32,668 bases of DNA from Paraglaciecola marina (GCF_004360155.1 NZ_SAIS01000038.1:1-32668), one strand, 5' to 3'. Counted from the stretch's first letter, positions 7,904 to 17,662 are shown. Numbers and translations are program-made. The notes: a model not told the origin generated them from the sequence alone.

Positions 7904-10900
7904 TTTGGCGATCTCCTTTTGGATCGTAAAACACAGAACTACATATTTCGGCTTCTATAGTGGTGCCATCAGCTAGGGGCACAAATACTGACTGGCCCTT
8001 ACGCTCTAACCCACCTTTAACCACAGCTAAGGCAAACGAATAACCTAAACATGCGCTGTAATAACTTGAGGTTACATGCCCAACCATTGTCATAGGAATA
8101 GGCTGGTCTTTATCAAATACAATTTGTGCGCCTTCCGGTAATACCACTTTCGGGTCTTTAGGTTTTAGGCCTACAAATTGTTTACGATCAGTACGCTCGT
8201 TGTCTTCTCGAGTCCAAGAACGTTTACCTAGGTAACTAAAGGCTTTCTTCTTGCCTACTACCCAATTCATGTCTAAATCTTGCGGAGTAACCGAGCCGTC
8301 TGTATCTTGCCCGACAATAATAAAGCCTTTTTCAGCACGTAATATGTGCATGGTTTCAGTACCGTACGGGGTAATATCAAACTCTTGACCGGCCGCAACT
8401 ACAGCTTCCCAACAATGTAAGCCAAAGTTAGCTTGTACGTTGATTTCAAAAGACAATTCACCAGTAAATGAAATACGGAAAATTCGCGCTTTAACTCCGG
8501 CTACTTCTGCAGCAATCCAACCCATATACGGGAAGGCTTCGTTGCTCACGTCAGCATCGGTAAGTTTTTCGAGTACCTTACGACTATTTGGGCCAGATAT
8601 GGTCATGGTAGACCAATGATCAGTCACAGTGCTGAAGTACACTTCTAACTCAGGCCATTCAGTTTGATGCCAAAGCTCTAACCAATTTAATACGCCAGCC
8701 GCCCCACCTGTAGTCGTGGTCATTTGAAAGCGATTATCGTTGATGCATGCAGTTACACCATCGTCAAACACCATACCGTCTTCTTTACACATCACACCAT
8801 ATCGACATTTGCCAACCGCTAATTGACTCCAAGGGTTGGTGTAAACACGGTTTAGAAATTCACGGGCATCTTTACCTTGAATGTCTATTTTCCCTAATGT
8901 AGATGCATCTAACAAACCTACACTGTTGCGGGTTGCTAAGCATTCGCGCGCTAATGCTTGCTCCATGGTTTCACCCGGTTTTGGGTAGTACCAAGGACGT
9001 TTCCACTGGCCTACATCTTCAAACTCAGCGCCATTATCAACATGCCAGCTATGCATGGCCGTAAAACGAGCTGGGTCAAACAACTGCTTAACATCACTGC
9101 CCGAAAGGGCTCCAAAGGTAACAGGTGTGTACATAGGCCTAAAAATAGTGGTGCCAGTTTCAGGTATGGTTTTACCTAAAGAATTGGCAGTTATCGCCAT
9201 ACCATTTATGTTGCCTAATTTACCTTGATCAGTACCAAAACCTAATGCGGTATAACGCTTAACGTGCTCTATTGACTCAAAACCTTCACGATTAGCTAAT
9301 TCAATACCAGCAGCAGTTACATCATTTTGGTAATCCACAAACTGCTTAGGTGCACGGCTGGTGGGTTTAAAGTGAGGAATATGAAACAGTGCCATGGCAG
9401 GTGTTTCGATATTTTTAGTCACTGTAGGCGCCAGTAACTCTAGGCTACTGACATTTTTACCCGCGTCACCGGCAGCGGCTAAACCACACTTAATGCCGTC
9501 TTCTAATACTTGTGATAAATCATATACGCCTTGTATACCACCACAAATATGCTGTGCTTGTTCAGTCTTACCAGGTACAAAACCTTGAATATCATCACGC
9601 CAAATAGGCTTGCTACCCGTATGTGAAGACAAATGTAATACCGGGCTCCAACCTCCAGAGCTTGCAACAGTGTCACAGGTATAACTAACGGCTTGACCCG
9701 AAACAGATTTACCATCAGCACTCAAGGGGGCAACCTCTACAGATTTAACCCGCTTGCTTCCTTTAACATCAATAATGCCATGGCCAAATTCGACTTTTAT
9801 GCCACGCTTCATCGCTTCTTTAACCAAGAAGCCATCGGCACTTGGGCGGGTATCAGCTATTAGCACCACACTTTTACCCGCATCATGCCAAGCAATGGCG
9901 GCTTTGTAAGCGTTATCATTTGTGGTCATCAAGGCTAAGCGATTGCCGGGTACAACAGCATAGCGATTAATATAAGTGGTGACTGCTGAAGCTAACATAC
10001 AACCTGGTACATCATTGTTGCCAAATACCAAAGGCCGTTCGTGGGCTCCGGTGGCTAAAATAACCTGTTTAGCTCGTACTTTATGTAAACGCTGCCTAGT
10101 GCCATTACTATTGGTTTCACCAATATGATCACTACGACGTTCATTAATACCTATGTAATTTTGGTCGTAATAACCAAATGCGGTACTACGGGGTAACAAA
10201 AGTACATTATCGTTTTCAGCTAATTCAGTTAAGGTACTGACTAACCAAACGGCAGCCGCGGTTTCATCGATTAATTCTGTTGAACAAAGTAGGCTGCCGC
10301 CCATTTCGTTTTGCTCATCGGCAATAATCACTCTGGCACCTGCGCGGGCCGCAGCTAATGCAGCTGATAAACCCGCAGGACCTGCACCGACTACCATTAC
10401 ATCACAATGATGATTTAATTTGTCGTAACTGTCTGGGTCTGGCTGCAGAGGGCTACATCCTAAGCCAGCACCTTTACGGATCATTTTTTCGTAAGACATC
10501 CACATAGATTGCGGGAACATAAAGGTCTTATAGTAAAACCCTGGAGGCATGGCAGAACCACCCACTTTACCCACTGTACCCATTAGGTCAAAATCAACGT
10601 TAGGCCAACCGTTGGTAGAGCTACACACTAAATTGGCATACAACTCAGTTTGTGTTGCCCTTGGGTTAGGAATAGTTGATGCGTCGTTAGAGCCTACTTG
10701 GAATATTGCATTGGGCTCTTGGGCATCAGCTGTAATAACGCCCCTTGGGCGACTGTATTTAAAACTTCTACCCACTACATCCACACCATTGGCTAACAAT
10801 GCAGAGGCTAATGTGTCACCTTCAAACCCTTGATAAGTTTTATCGTTAAAGGTGAAATTTAAAGGTGTTTGCCGATTAATACGGCCACCATCATCTAGGC

Positions 10901-10916
10901 GATTGACTTGTTTCAT
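7896..10916 (-). CDS. soxA: Sarcosine oxidase alpha subunit
   Basis: The large subunit of heterotetrameric sarcosine oxidase (1006 residues, usual size). Sarcosine, oxygen and tetrahydrofolate become glycine, hydrogen peroxide and methylene-tetrahydrofolate. The N-terminus is a ferredoxin-like domain without cluster cysteines (about 14-100). It is followed by a dinucleotide-binding domain with GAGPAGLSAALAAARAG at 177-193 (NAD site) and, in the C-terminal 400 residues, an aminomethyltransferase-like folate-binding domain (for example NSVGLLDASTLGKIDIQG and GTETMHILRAEKGFI). The start overlaps the soxD stop by 4 bp (ATGA). It is the fourth gene of glyA-soxBDAG-purU. Confidence 0.96.
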   Translation of the reverse strand: MKQVNRLDDGGRINRQTPLNFTFNDKTYQGFEGDTLASALLANGVDVVGRSFKYSRPRGVITADAQEPNAIFQVGSNDASTIPNPRATQTELYANLVCSSTNGWPNVDFDLMGTVGKVGGSAMPPGFYYKTFMFPQSMWMSYEKMIRKGAGLGCSPLQPDPDSYDKLNHHCDVMVVGAGPAGLSAALAAARAGARVIIADEQNEMGGSLLCSTELIDETAAAVWLVSTLTELAENDNVLLLPRSTAFGYYDQNYIGINERRSDHIGETNSNGTRQRLHKVRAKQVILATGAHERPLVFGNNDVPGCMLASAVTTYINRYAVVPGNRLALMTTNDNAYKAAIAWHDAGKSVVLIADTRPSADGFLVKEAMKRGIKVEFGHGIIDVKGSKRVKSVEVAPLSADGKSVSGQAVSYTCDTVASSGGWSPVLHLSSHTGSKPIWRDDIQGFVPGKTEQAQHICGGIQGVYDLSQVLEDGIKCGLAAAGDAGKNVSSLELLAPTVTKNIETPAMALFHIPHFKPTSRAPKQFVDYQNDVTAAGIELANREGFESIEHVKRYTALGFGTDQGKLGNINGMAITANSLGKTIPETGTTIFRPMYTPVTFGALSGSDVKQLFDPARFTAMHSWHVDNGAEFEDVGQWKRPWYYPKPGETMEQALARECLATRNSVGLLDASTLGKIDIQGKDAREFLNRVYTNPWSQLAVGKCRYGVMCKEDGMVFDDGVTACINDNRFQMTTTTGGAAGVLNWLELWHQTEWPELEVYFSTVTDHWSTMTISGPNSRKVLEKLTDADVSNEAFPYMGWIAAEVAGVKARIFRISFTGELSFEINVQANFGLHCWEAVVAAGQEFDITPYGTETMHILRAEKGFIIVGQDTDGSVTPQDLDMNWVVGKKKAFSYLGKRSWTREDNERTDRKQFVGLKPKDPKVVLPEGAQIVFDKDQPIPMTMVGHVTSSYYSACLGYSFALAVVKGGLERKGQSVFVPLADGTTIEAEICSSVFYDPKGDRQNV

Positions 10917-11206
10917 TCCGACTCCTCAGCAACAACACTCGGTTGCTGACCCATCTTGTAGGTTTCTAAAATTTTGTATGTCACTGTGTGCCTTGTCATG
11001 TTGAAAAACTTGCGACAACCGGCACCGTGCACCCACATTTCGTGGTGTAGCCCACGGGGGTTTTTTCTGAAAAACAAATATTGAGACCACTGCTCATCAG
11101 TTAGTGCCTCAGGCTCTAAAGGGCGCTCAATGTGCGCCTCACCAACAGGGTGAAATTCATCTTCTTCGCGAAACTCTTCGCAGTAAGGACAGTAGATATG
11201 TAGCAT
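10913..11206 (-). CDS. soxD: Sarcosine oxidase delta subunit
   Basis: A 97-residue zinc-binding subunit of sarcosine oxidase. CPYC at residues 6-9 together with His60 and Cys64 (HGAGC) gives the four expected zinc ligands. The central RNPRGLHHEMWVHGAGCRKFF segment is highly typical of SoxD. The start lies 18 bp after soxB, and the 3' end overlaps soxA by 4 bp. Confidence 0.95.
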   Translation of the reverse strand: MLHIYCPYCEEFREEDEFHPVGEAHIERPLEPEALTDEQWSQYLFFRKNPRGLHHEMWVHGAGCRKFFNMTRHTVTYKILETYKMGQQPSVVAEESE

Positions 11207-11224
11207 GATTTAAATCTCCCCGAC

Positions 11225-12475
11225 TTAGTGCGCAACACCGGCAGCGCCGTGTTCATCAATTAATTTACCTGAAGTAAAACGGTCAATATCGAAAGCTTTA
11301 GCTAGAGGATGAGGTTCATCTTTGGCGACTGTATGAGCAAATACGTTTCCAGAACCTGGCGTGGCTTTAAAACCGCCTGTGCCCCAGCCGCAGTTAAAGT
11401 ACAAACCTTTGATATGGGTTTTTGAGATAATAGGGCAAGCATCTGGTGTGGTGTCTACTATGCCGCCCCATGCTCGGTTTAACCTGACGCGGCTAAAGAT
11501 AGGGAACATCTCAATAATGGCTGAAATAGTATGTTCAACAATATTAAACGAGCCACGCTGGCCATAACCTAAGTAACCATCAATACCGGCACCAATAACC
11601 AAGTCGCCTTTGTCTGACTGACTCACATAACCATGTACGTGGTTAGACATAACAACCGTATCGATAATTGGCTTGATTGGCTCAGATACCATAGCTTGTA
11701 ATGGATGAGACTCTAAGGGCAATTCCATGCCCACCATTTTAGCCAAGGTGCCAGAATTACCCGCTGCCACACAAGCTACTTTATCAGCCGAAATAAAGCC
11801 GCGATTAGTTTCTACTCCGCATACTGCGCCGTCTTTACGACGAATACCTGTTACTTCGGTTTGTTGCAGTAAGTCTACCCCTAATGCATCTGCGGCACGG
11901 GCGTATCCCCAAGCAACAGCGTCATGCCTTGCTGTGCCGCCTCTAGGTTGCCAAGACGCCCCCATTACTGGGTAACGAGCGGTTTTAGAACAATCTAAAA
12001 TAGGCACTATATCTTGTACTTCTGCGGTATTCAGTAATTGAGAGTCGATACCGTTGAGTCTGTTAGCACTCACTCGGCGTTCGATATCGCGCATATCTTG
12101 CAAAGTATGGCCAAGGTTTAACACGCCACGCTGACTGAACATCAAATTGTAATTTAGGTCTTGAGCAAGGCCTTCCCACAATTTTAACGAATGCTCGTAT
12201 AAATGCGCCGCTTCATCCCACAAGTAGTTTGAACGAATTATAGTGGTGTTACGGGCAGTGTTACCGCCACCTAGGTAGCCTTTTTCGACCACAGCGATAT
12301 TGGTCATGCCATGCTCTTTTGCCATGTAATAAGCGGTTGCTAAACCGTGACCTCCACCACCCACAATGATTGCATCGTAGTGTTTTTTAGGGGTTGGGTT
12401 ACGCCATACCCGTTGCCAGTTTTCGTGGTGGCTTAAGGAGTGTTTTAACAGTCCGAAACCAGAGTACTTTTCCAT
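11225..12475 (-). CDS. soxB: Sarcosine oxidase beta subunit
   Basis: The catalytic flavoprotein subunit (416 residues) that oxidises sarcosine. A Rossmann fingerprint [14 protein letters not shown] lies at 39-52. The string [12 protein letters not shown] contains His184, the expected site for the covalent FMN. Another conserved block is [17 protein letters not shown] near residue 340, and the C-terminal FAD-binding [14 protein letters not shown] follows. Second gene of the operon, about 60 bp downstream of glyA. The protein is near the usual length of about 405-416. Confidence 0.96.
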   Translation of the reverse strand: MEKYSGFGLLKHSLSHHENWQRVWRNPTPKKHYDAIIVGGGGHGLATAYYMAKEHGMTNIAVVEKGYLGGGNTARNTTIIRSNYLWDEAAHLYEHSLKLWEGLAQDLNYNLMFSQRGVLNLGHTLQDMRDIERRVSANRLNGIDSQLLNTAEVQDIVPILDCSKTARYPVMGASWQPRGGTARHDAVAWGYARAADALGVDLLQQTEVTGIRRKDGAVCGVETNRGFISADKVACVAAGNSGTLAKMVGMELPLESHPLQAMVSEPIKPIIDTVVMSNHVHGYVSQSDKGDLVIGAGIDGYLGYGQRGSFNIVEHTISAIIEMFPIFSRVRLNRAWGGIVDTTPDACPIISKTHIKGLYFNCGWGTGGFKATPGSGNVFAHTVAKDEPHPLAKAFDIDRFTSGKLIDEHGAAGVAH

Positions 12476-12536
12476 GGTTCTACCTTTTTTAAATTGCGCC
12501 GGGCAATATCTGTTTAATCAATAACGACTGTATTAC

Positions 12537-13790
12537 TTAACGGTAAACAGGGTTCGCTTCGCACATCACCAAGACTTTTTCTCGCACTGAGCTAATGGTG
12601 TCTTCGTTGTTTATGTCGTCTAACACATCGCATATCCAATGGGTTAAATCAGTTACTTCAGTTAGCCCAAAACCACGGCTAGTGATGGCTGGGGTACCAA
12701 TGCGTAAACCACTCGTCACAAAAGGTGACTGGGGGTCGTTAGGTACTGAGTTTTTATTCACTGTGATATTGGCGCGACCTAATGCAGCATCGGCATCTTT
12801 TCCTGTTATGCCCTTGTCTATTAAATCGAGCAAAAACAAATGGTTATCTGTACCGCCAGATACCACTTTATAGCTACGTTCTTGAAATACCTTTGCCATA
12901 GCACGGGCGTTATCAATAACCTGCTGCTGATAGCTAATAAAGTTATCTTCCATAGCTTCTTTGAAAGACACAGCTTTAGCAGCAATAACATGCATTAAGG
13001 GGCCACCTTGTCCTCCGGGGAATACCGCAGAGTTAAGTTTTTTCTCAAAGGTTTCGCTGTCTTTAGATAAAATCAATCCGCCCCGTGGGCCACGCAATGT
13101 TTTATGGGTGGTAGTGGTAACAATGTCGGCAATAGGCACAGGGTTTGGATAATGCCCCGCTGCCACTAAGCCTGCTACATGGGCCATATCCACAAAAAAC
13201 CATGCGCCAACTTCATCTGCAATATCGCGAAAGCGCTGCCAATCTACTACTCGTGAATAAGCAGAAAACCCAGCAATAATCATTTTAGGTTTATGCTCTT
13301 TGGCAAGTTGCGCCACTTGCTCGTAGTCTATTTCACCTGTGGTTTCGTCTAAGCCGTATTGCACTGCGTTATAGATTTTTCCTGAAAAGCTCACTTTAGA
13401 ACCGTGAGTTAAATGACCACCGTGGGCCAAACTCATACCTAATACGGTATCGCCAGGTTGTAATAAGGCCATAAATACAGCCGCATTAGCTTGAGAACCA
13501 GAATGAGGCTGTACGTTTGCATAGTCGGCAGCAAATAATTCTTTGGCACGGTCAATCGCCACCTGCTCAACAATATCTACATGTTCACAACCGCCGTAAT
13601 AACGTTTTGCAGGATAGCCTTCAGCGTACTTATTAGTTAACTGGGTACCTTGAGCTTGCATCACGCGGGCACTGGTATAATTTTCAGAGGCAATGAGCTC
13701 TACGTGGTCTTGTTGACGCTTTTCTTCACTCAAAATGGCTTGCCAGATTTGCTCATCGTAACCTGCAATCTGATCGTTCTTATAAAACAT
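12537..13790 (-). CDS. glyA: Serine hydroxymethyltransferase
   Basis: Interconverts glycine plus methylene-tetrahydrofolate and serine. In this operon the flow should be toward serine, using both products of sarcosine oxidase. The 417 residues include the PLP lysine K230 in [14 protein letters not shown], the glycine and folate site elements [13 protein letters not shown] and [11 protein letters not shown], and the C-terminal [14 protein letters not shown]. It heads the glyA-soxBDAG-purU operon. A separate housekeeping glyA is likely elsewhere in the genome, as in other bacteria with such clusters. The start at 13790 follows GAGAGCAGG. Confidence 0.96.
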   Translation of the reverse strand: MFYKNDQIAGYDEQIWQAILSEEKRQQDHVELIASENYTSARVMQAQGTQLTNKYAEGYPAKRYYGGCEHVDIVEQVAIDRAKELFAADYANVQPHSGSQANAAVFMALLQPGDTVLGMSLAHGGHLTHGSKVSFSGKIYNAVQYGLDETTGEIDYEQVAQLAKEHKPKMIIAGFSAYSRVVDWQRFRDIADEVGAWFFVDMAHVAGLVAAGHYPNPVPIADIVTTTTHKTLRGPRGGLILSKDSETFEKKLNSAVFPGGQGGPLMHVIAAKAVSFKEAMEDNFISYQQQVIDNARAMAKVFQERSYKVVSGGTDNHLFLLDLIDKGITGKDADAALGRANITVNKNSVPNDPQSPFVTSGLRIGTPAITSRGFGLTEVTDLTHWICDVLDDINNEDTISSVREKVLVMCEANPVYR

Positions 13791-13909
13791 CCTGCTCTCT
13801 CCAGCACCTAATAACGGGTATTTTTGTCATCTATTAATTGAATGGGGCTGTGCCACTTTGTTGCATCACAGCCTAAGTATTTTCCTATTTAAACCGGGAA
13901 TATTTCTGT

Positions 13910-13924
13910 CAGTCAGCATGACTG
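13910..13924. promoter_or_regulatory. Inverted repeat upstream of glyA
   Basis: CAGTCA-3-TGACTG is a perfect inverted repeat 120 bp before the glyA start and 55 bp from the GTCGTAA tandem. It has the form of a dimer operator. Which protein might bind is unknown. Confidence 0.35.
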
Positions 13925-13979
13925 CTTGTGCTGCATATTAGCCCCCGAGCTTAGAGTTAATAGTTCTGCTAACGCCACA

Positions 13980-13997
13980 ATTACGACCATTTACGAC
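13980..13997 (-). promoter_or_regulatory. Tandem GTCGTAA half-sites upstream of glyA
   Basis: On the minus strand GTCGTAAATG is followed directly by GTCGTAAT, so two half-sites start 10 bp apart, one helical turn. The half-site resembles GTCGTWAT of the BCCT and dgc promoters. A weak -10 candidate (TAAGCT, 13953-13948) lies 34 bp downstream, close to the 35-bp spacing of the better sites. Confidence 0.45.
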
Positions 13998-14066
13998 ATT
14001 TTAATTGCGCCCTAAAAATGCAGAGTTTAGATAGCAAAAAACGCTAAAAACCACTCATCACAAACT

Positions 14067-14095
14067 AAAAAACTCCAGACCAGCCAGAGTTTTTT
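14067..14095 (-). terminator. Terminator after gbcB
   Basis: AAAAAACTC and GAGTTTTTT flank an 11-base centre 30 bp past the gbcB stop. On the minus strand this gives a stem followed by a run of T, as in an intrinsic terminator; the symmetry makes it usable on either strand. Confidence 0.55.
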
Positions 14096-14124
14096 AACTT
14101 CATAAACCTACAAATCTACACGCT

Positions 14125-15222
14125 TTAGTATTCGATCGAAACATCACCTTTAGGGATACTGCAGCAACTTAAAATGTATCCATCTTCAACGTCTTCTTCG
14201 GTAATACCACCATTATGAGACATCTCTACTTCACCGGATGTCTTTTTAACAATACAGGTGCCGCACATACCCAAACCACACCCTTTAGGAATATGTAAAC
14301 CCACCAGCGCCGCCGCTGTATGTACAGTTTGCTCTGCTTGAATTTTAATGGCTTTACCGCTGTTACTAAATTCAACTTGGAAGAGATCTTGGGTGTCTAC
14401 CTCTAAGTTAGCGTTATCATCGGCTTGTTGCTGTGCATCAACTTGAGATTCTTCTGGCGGAGAACCAAAGCTCTCTTCATGGTAATTCGCCATATCAAAG
14501 CCAAGGCCTTCAAGCATTTCTCTAATGGCACTCATGTACACAGCTGGGCCGCAACAAAACACGGTGCGCTGCATAAAATCAGGGGCGATAATTTCTAACT
14601 TTGCACGGTCTAAAAAACCTGTGTAACCACTCCAGTTCTCACCATTTTCGTAACGCTGACACACAATATTTAAATTGAAGTTATCAATGCGCGCATCCAT
14701 TAATTTCAATTCATCGTGATAAATAATATCTCTAGGAGAGCGAGCGCTATGTACAAAGTTAATATCCACATTCGCGTTAGTGTCGTACCACCATCTAGAC
14801 ATAGACATAAGCGGTGTAATACCCACACCACCAGACAACAACAACACCTTATCGCTGACAATATCAAAGCAGTTAAACTGCCCAACAGGCCCATGTATGG
14901 TTAGCAAGTCACCTAACTTTAGGTTGTCGTGCATCCAGTTAGATACTTCACCATAGGGGATGCGCTTAATCGTCACCGAAAAGCTATAAGGCACAGACGG
15001 AGAAGACGAAATAGTGTAACTACGAAACACCTGTTGGCCGTTAATTTCTAGCTCAAACGTCACAAACTGACCAGGCTTAAAAAAGTGCATGACTGGCGAG
15101 CTAGCCTTAAAACAAAAGGTGCGCACATCCATAGTTTCATAGATAACATTTACACACTGCACTTCGTGGCGACCGTTGGCCCAACTCTGAGTGTTAACGT
15201 CGGTTAAAAAATCCTCGCTCAT
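14125..15222 (-). CDS. gbcB: Glycine betaine monooxygenase reductase subunit
   Basis: Feeds electrons from NAD(P)H to the Rieske oxygenase GbcA. The 365 residues contain an FNR-type FAD domain (RSYT at 67-70), a nucleotide-binding domain (GGVGITP at 131-137, CCGPAVYM near 223) and a C-terminal plant-type [2Fe-2S] ferredoxin domain with Cys315, Cys320, Cys323 and a Cys at 353/354. It is divergent from gbcA, with 322 bp between the starts, an arrangement that keeps both subunits under one control region. An acidic, glutamine-rich linker (about 255-280) joins the reductase and ferredoxin parts. Specificity for betaine follows from the gbcA partner and the locus. Confidence 0.92.
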   Translation of the reverse strand: MSEDFLTDVNTQSWANGRHEVQCVNVIYETMDVRTFCFKASSPVMHFFKPGQFVTFELEINGQQVFRSYTISSSPSVPYSFSVTIKRIPYGEVSNWMHDNLKLGDLLTIHGPVGQFNCFDIVSDKVLLLSGGVGITPLMSMSRWWYDTNANVDINFVHSARSPRDIIYHDELKLMDARIDNFNLNIVCQRYENGENWSGYTGFLDRAKLEIIAPDFMQRTVFCCGPAVYMSAIREMLEGLGFDMANYHEESFGSPPEESQVDAQQQADDNANLEVDTQDLFQVEFSNSGKAIKIQAEQTVHTAAALVGLHIPKGCGLGMCGTCIVKKTSGEVEMSHNGGITEEDVEDGYILSCCSIPKGDVSIEY

Positions 15223-15290
15223 AGAGAATACATTCCAAAACTAAAACTAATAGGCGCTCAATATCTTACAGTCCAGATACGGCAACTTAC

Positions 15291-15301
15291 TCAAAAACGA
15301 C
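15291..15301 (-). promoter_or_regulatory. Single GTCGTTTTTGA half-site upstream of gbcB
   Basis: On the minus strand GTCGTTTTTGA stands about 70 bp from the gbcB start and resembles the first half-site of the shared promoter module (GTCGTTTTTAG before gbdR). A second half-site at the standard spacing is not clear. Confidence 0.3.
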
Positions 15302-15395
15302 AACCCTATAACCATTAACACCAGCACCAATAAATAGCTCGAGTTATAGCAGATTGCACAAATATAAGAGGAGGTCGGAATTGCAGTATAGTTTT

Positions 15396-15456
15396 GTCGC
15401 TTTTAGAGATGCCCTGATAACAAGGGAGCTGCAAAATCATTAAAAATATATATAAG
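15396..15456 (+). promoter_or_regulatory. Putative GbdR-type site and promoter of gbcA
   Basis: GTCGCTTTTAG at 15396-15406 matches 9 of 11 positions of GACGCGTTTAG in the BCCT and dgc promoters. A TATAAG -10 candidate at 15451-15456 lies 55 bp from the start of the half-site, against 56 bp in the other two promoters. The second half-site is not conserved here. Confidence 0.45.
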
Positions 15457-15544
15457 AGCGAATGCGGGTATTGCGCTGCTCATTCAAACTCAGACTTAGC
15501 TACGACCTGAAGGCAGTAAGTTGTAGATATGGTCAAAACGGAGC

Positions 15545-16828
15545 ATGGAATTTTTTATGGCAAACCTCAATATCATACCAAGTACGATGTTACCGATTAA
15601 TAAGCAAGAGCAAATAGCTGACTGCTTAAAACATCACCCTATTAGCTATTCGCTGCCTCAGCCTTTTTATACCGAGCAAGAGAACTTTGATATTGAGATG
15701 GAGCAAATATTTCAAAAGGAATGGCTATTTGTAGGCTTAACCTGCGAAATTCCTAGAAAAGGCAACTACATTACTCAGGAAGTTGGCAACAACCCAGTTA
15801 CCATAGTCAGAGATCAAAACGGTGAGGTGAAAGCATTTCACAATGTTTGTCGTCACCGTGGCTCAAAGCTATGTTTATCTAAAAAAGGGAAAGCCGCCAA
15901 ATTAGTTTGTACTTACCATCAATGGATTTATGAACTAGACGGTGAACTACTCCATGCTGGTACTGACATGGGTGACGACTTTGATAAATCTAAATTCAGC
16001 TTGCACCCAGTTAATTGCCGCACTGCTGGTGGCTACATTTTTATATCTCTTAGCGACAATCCCACAAACATAGATGGATTTTTTGACGACTTAACCGACT
16101 ATTTAGAACCATACGATTTAGAGAACGCCAAGGTCGCTGTTGAAAAAACCATAGTCGAAGATGCAAACTGGAAGTTAGTTATCGAAAACAACCGAGAGTG
16201 TTACCACTGTAACGGCTCCCATCCGGAATTATTAGGCTCGTTGTTAGAGTGGGACGATACAGAAGACCCCCGCGCCAGTGACGAATTCAGAGCACAAGTC
16301 GCCAGAAAACAGGCTCTGTGGGACGCTGAAAATATCCCGTACAAACATGTATCTCACGGCCACGCCATGCGCAACAGAATTGTTCGTATGCCATTAAAAG
16401 AAGGCACATTAGCCATGACAATGGACGGCAAGCTGGCGAGTAAAAAGCTAATGGGCAGGATCAAAAACCCAGATTTAGGTTCAATGCGAATATTGCATTT
16501 ACCTAACTCTTGGAACCACGCTCAAAGCGACCACATAGTGGCGTTTCAGGTCAAACCAATAGGGCCAAAATTAACCGAAGTCACCACTAAATGGATTGTT
16601 CACAAAGACGCAGTTGAAGGCGTAGATTACGACCTTGATAGGCTCACCTATGTGTGGGACGAAACCAACAAACAAGACAGAACCCTAGCCGAAAACAACC
16701 AACGGGGCATTAATTCTATGGCCTATCAACCTGGGCCCTATTCCACCACATACGAATATGGCGTGGTGAATTTCATCGATTGGTTTACCCATACTATGCA
16801 ACAAAACATCGCAAGCTCAGGCCAATAA
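15545..16828 (+). CDS. gbcA: Glycine betaine monooxygenase, Rieske oxygenase subunit
   Basis: Demethylates glycine betaine to dimethylglycine with release of formaldehyde. The 427 residues have a Rieske centre C102-R-H104 ... C122-T-Y-H125 and a mononuclear iron site in NNRECYHCNGSHPELL (about 215-230), as in the GbcA/choline-monooxygenase family. The C-terminal segment IVHKDAVEGVDYD and the ending AYQPGPYSTTYEYGVVNFIDW are characteristic of GbcA. Two starts are possible. GGAG at 15540-15543 is only 1 base from the ATG at 15545 and 13 from the ATG at 15557, so neither spacing is ideal and the shorter form is quite possible. It is divergent from gbcB and transcribed alone. Confidence 0.94.
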   Translation: MEFFMANLNIIPSTMLPINKQEQIADCLKHHPISYSLPQPFYTEQENFDIEMEQIFQKEWLFVGLTCEIPRKGNYITQEVGNNPVTIVRDQNGEVKAFHNVCRHRGSKLCLSKKGKAAKLVCTYHQWIYELDGELLHAGTDMGDDFDKSKFSLHPVNCRTAGGYIFISLSDNPTNIDGFFDDLTDYLEPYDLENAKVAVEKTIVEDANWKLVIENNRECYHCNGSHPELLGSLLEWDDTEDPRASDEFRAQVARKQALWDAENIPYKHVSHGHAMRNRIVRMPLKEGTLAMTMDGKLASKKLMGRIKNPDLGSMRILHLPNSWNHAQSDHIVAFQVKPIGPKLTEVTTKWIVHKDAVEGVDYDLDRLTYVWDETNKQDRTLAENNQRGINSMAYQPGPYSTTYEYGVVNFIDWFTHTMQQNIASSGQ

Positions 16829-16834
16829 CCTGAG
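16816..16834 (+). terminator. Hairpin at the end of gbcA
   Basis: CTCAGG and CCTGAG enclose seven bases that contain the gbcA stop codon, followed by TTTGC. A third CTCAGG at 16862-16867 could compete for pairing. The T-run is short, so the terminator role is weakly supported. Confidence 0.35.
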
Positions 16835-16867
16835 TTTGCAATACACGCTATGCAAGCAATCTCAGGC

Positions 16868-17266
16868 TACAATTTATTATTAACCCGCATTGCTCGAAAC
16901 TAGGGGCTGCAAAACTACCAACAACCGCCGTATTTTCACAGTTACAATTTCTAGAGTTATTCTTGTCACTGTAATAACTTACCCTATGTGCCTAAAATAG
17001 CGTCTTGTATTTATACAGCAAACGTCCGAGTTTAAACATGAGATTTGCTTCTTAGCAATCAGGTTACCGAGGAAAGAATATAGAAGAGATAATAAAGTGG
17101 GCGTCATTAATTTCTAACAATGTGTTGCAGAAAGTTAGTTTAGACACTCATGATTAAACTGGGTTGTTTTGAAAAGCAGCTAAAAATAAATTGTGACTGA
17201 AACAAACTACACTTGCCCTATATTTAGGAAATTAACCATTAGCATTAATTAATAAAGGGTATCATT
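16868..17266. other. Gene-free stretch between gbcA and the Rid gene
   Basis: About 400 bp of A+T-rich sequence. I see no ORF of note, no RNA gene and no copy of the GTCG operator module. It marks the left border of a patch of accessory genes (17.2-18.8 kb) inserted between the catabolic genes and gbdR. Confidence 0.5.
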
Positions 17267-17662
17267 TTGGACGATAGAAAATTCATCACAACTGGAGCTG
17301 ATTTACCTCAGTGGTCAAACCCAATTAGCCATGCTGTAGTAGTCAATAATATGTGCTTTATAAGTGGCCAATTATCAGTAAATGTTCAAGGTGAATATGT
17401 ATCTGGCACTATAAAAGAAGAGGCTATGAGGGCTTTTAGTAATGTATTTTCTGCTGCTAAAGCCGCAGGATTTGATAAATCAGAAATAGTTTATGTTGAT
17501 ATCGCATTCTCAGATTTAACTGAAGTCCAAGACGTCAATGATATATATATGGATTTGTTTCCAGAAGGAAAAAGGCCCGCTAGGACAATTTATGAAGCTG
17601 CCGCTTTGCCTTTTGGTGGCAAAATAAAAGTAGTTGCTACTGCTGTTAAATCTATAAGGTGA
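17267..17662 (+). CDS. Rid (YjgF/YER057c/UK114) family protein
   Basis: The 131-residue protein has the Rid fold signatures SHAVVVNNMCFISGQL near the N-terminus and PARTIYEAAALPFGGKIKVVATAV near the C-terminus. Arg106 corresponds to the substrate-binding arginine of RidA. The glutamate of archetypal RidA (in IEIEAIAV) is replaced here by valine, so it belongs to another Rid subgroup and enamine deaminase activity is not assured. Rid proteins clear 2-aminoacrylate and related imines, products of serine dehydration, which would suit the neighbouring serine catabolism. The start is a TTG at 17267, supported by AAAGGG seven bases upstream; no in-frame ATG precedes the conserved region. It lies alone between gbcA and the Pth2-like gene. 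Confidence 0.82.
   Translation: MDDRKFITTGADLPQWSNPISHAVVVNNMCFISGQLSVNVQGEYVSGTIKEEAMRAFSNVFSAAKAAGFDKSEIVYVDIAFSDLTEVQDVNDIYMDLFPEGKRPARTIYEAAALPFGGKIKVVATAVKSIR

Noticed and set aside
13791-14066. Glycine riboswitch before glyA
   Set aside because: I looked for the paired glycine aptamer layout in the upstream region and saw none; only protein-site-like repeats are present.
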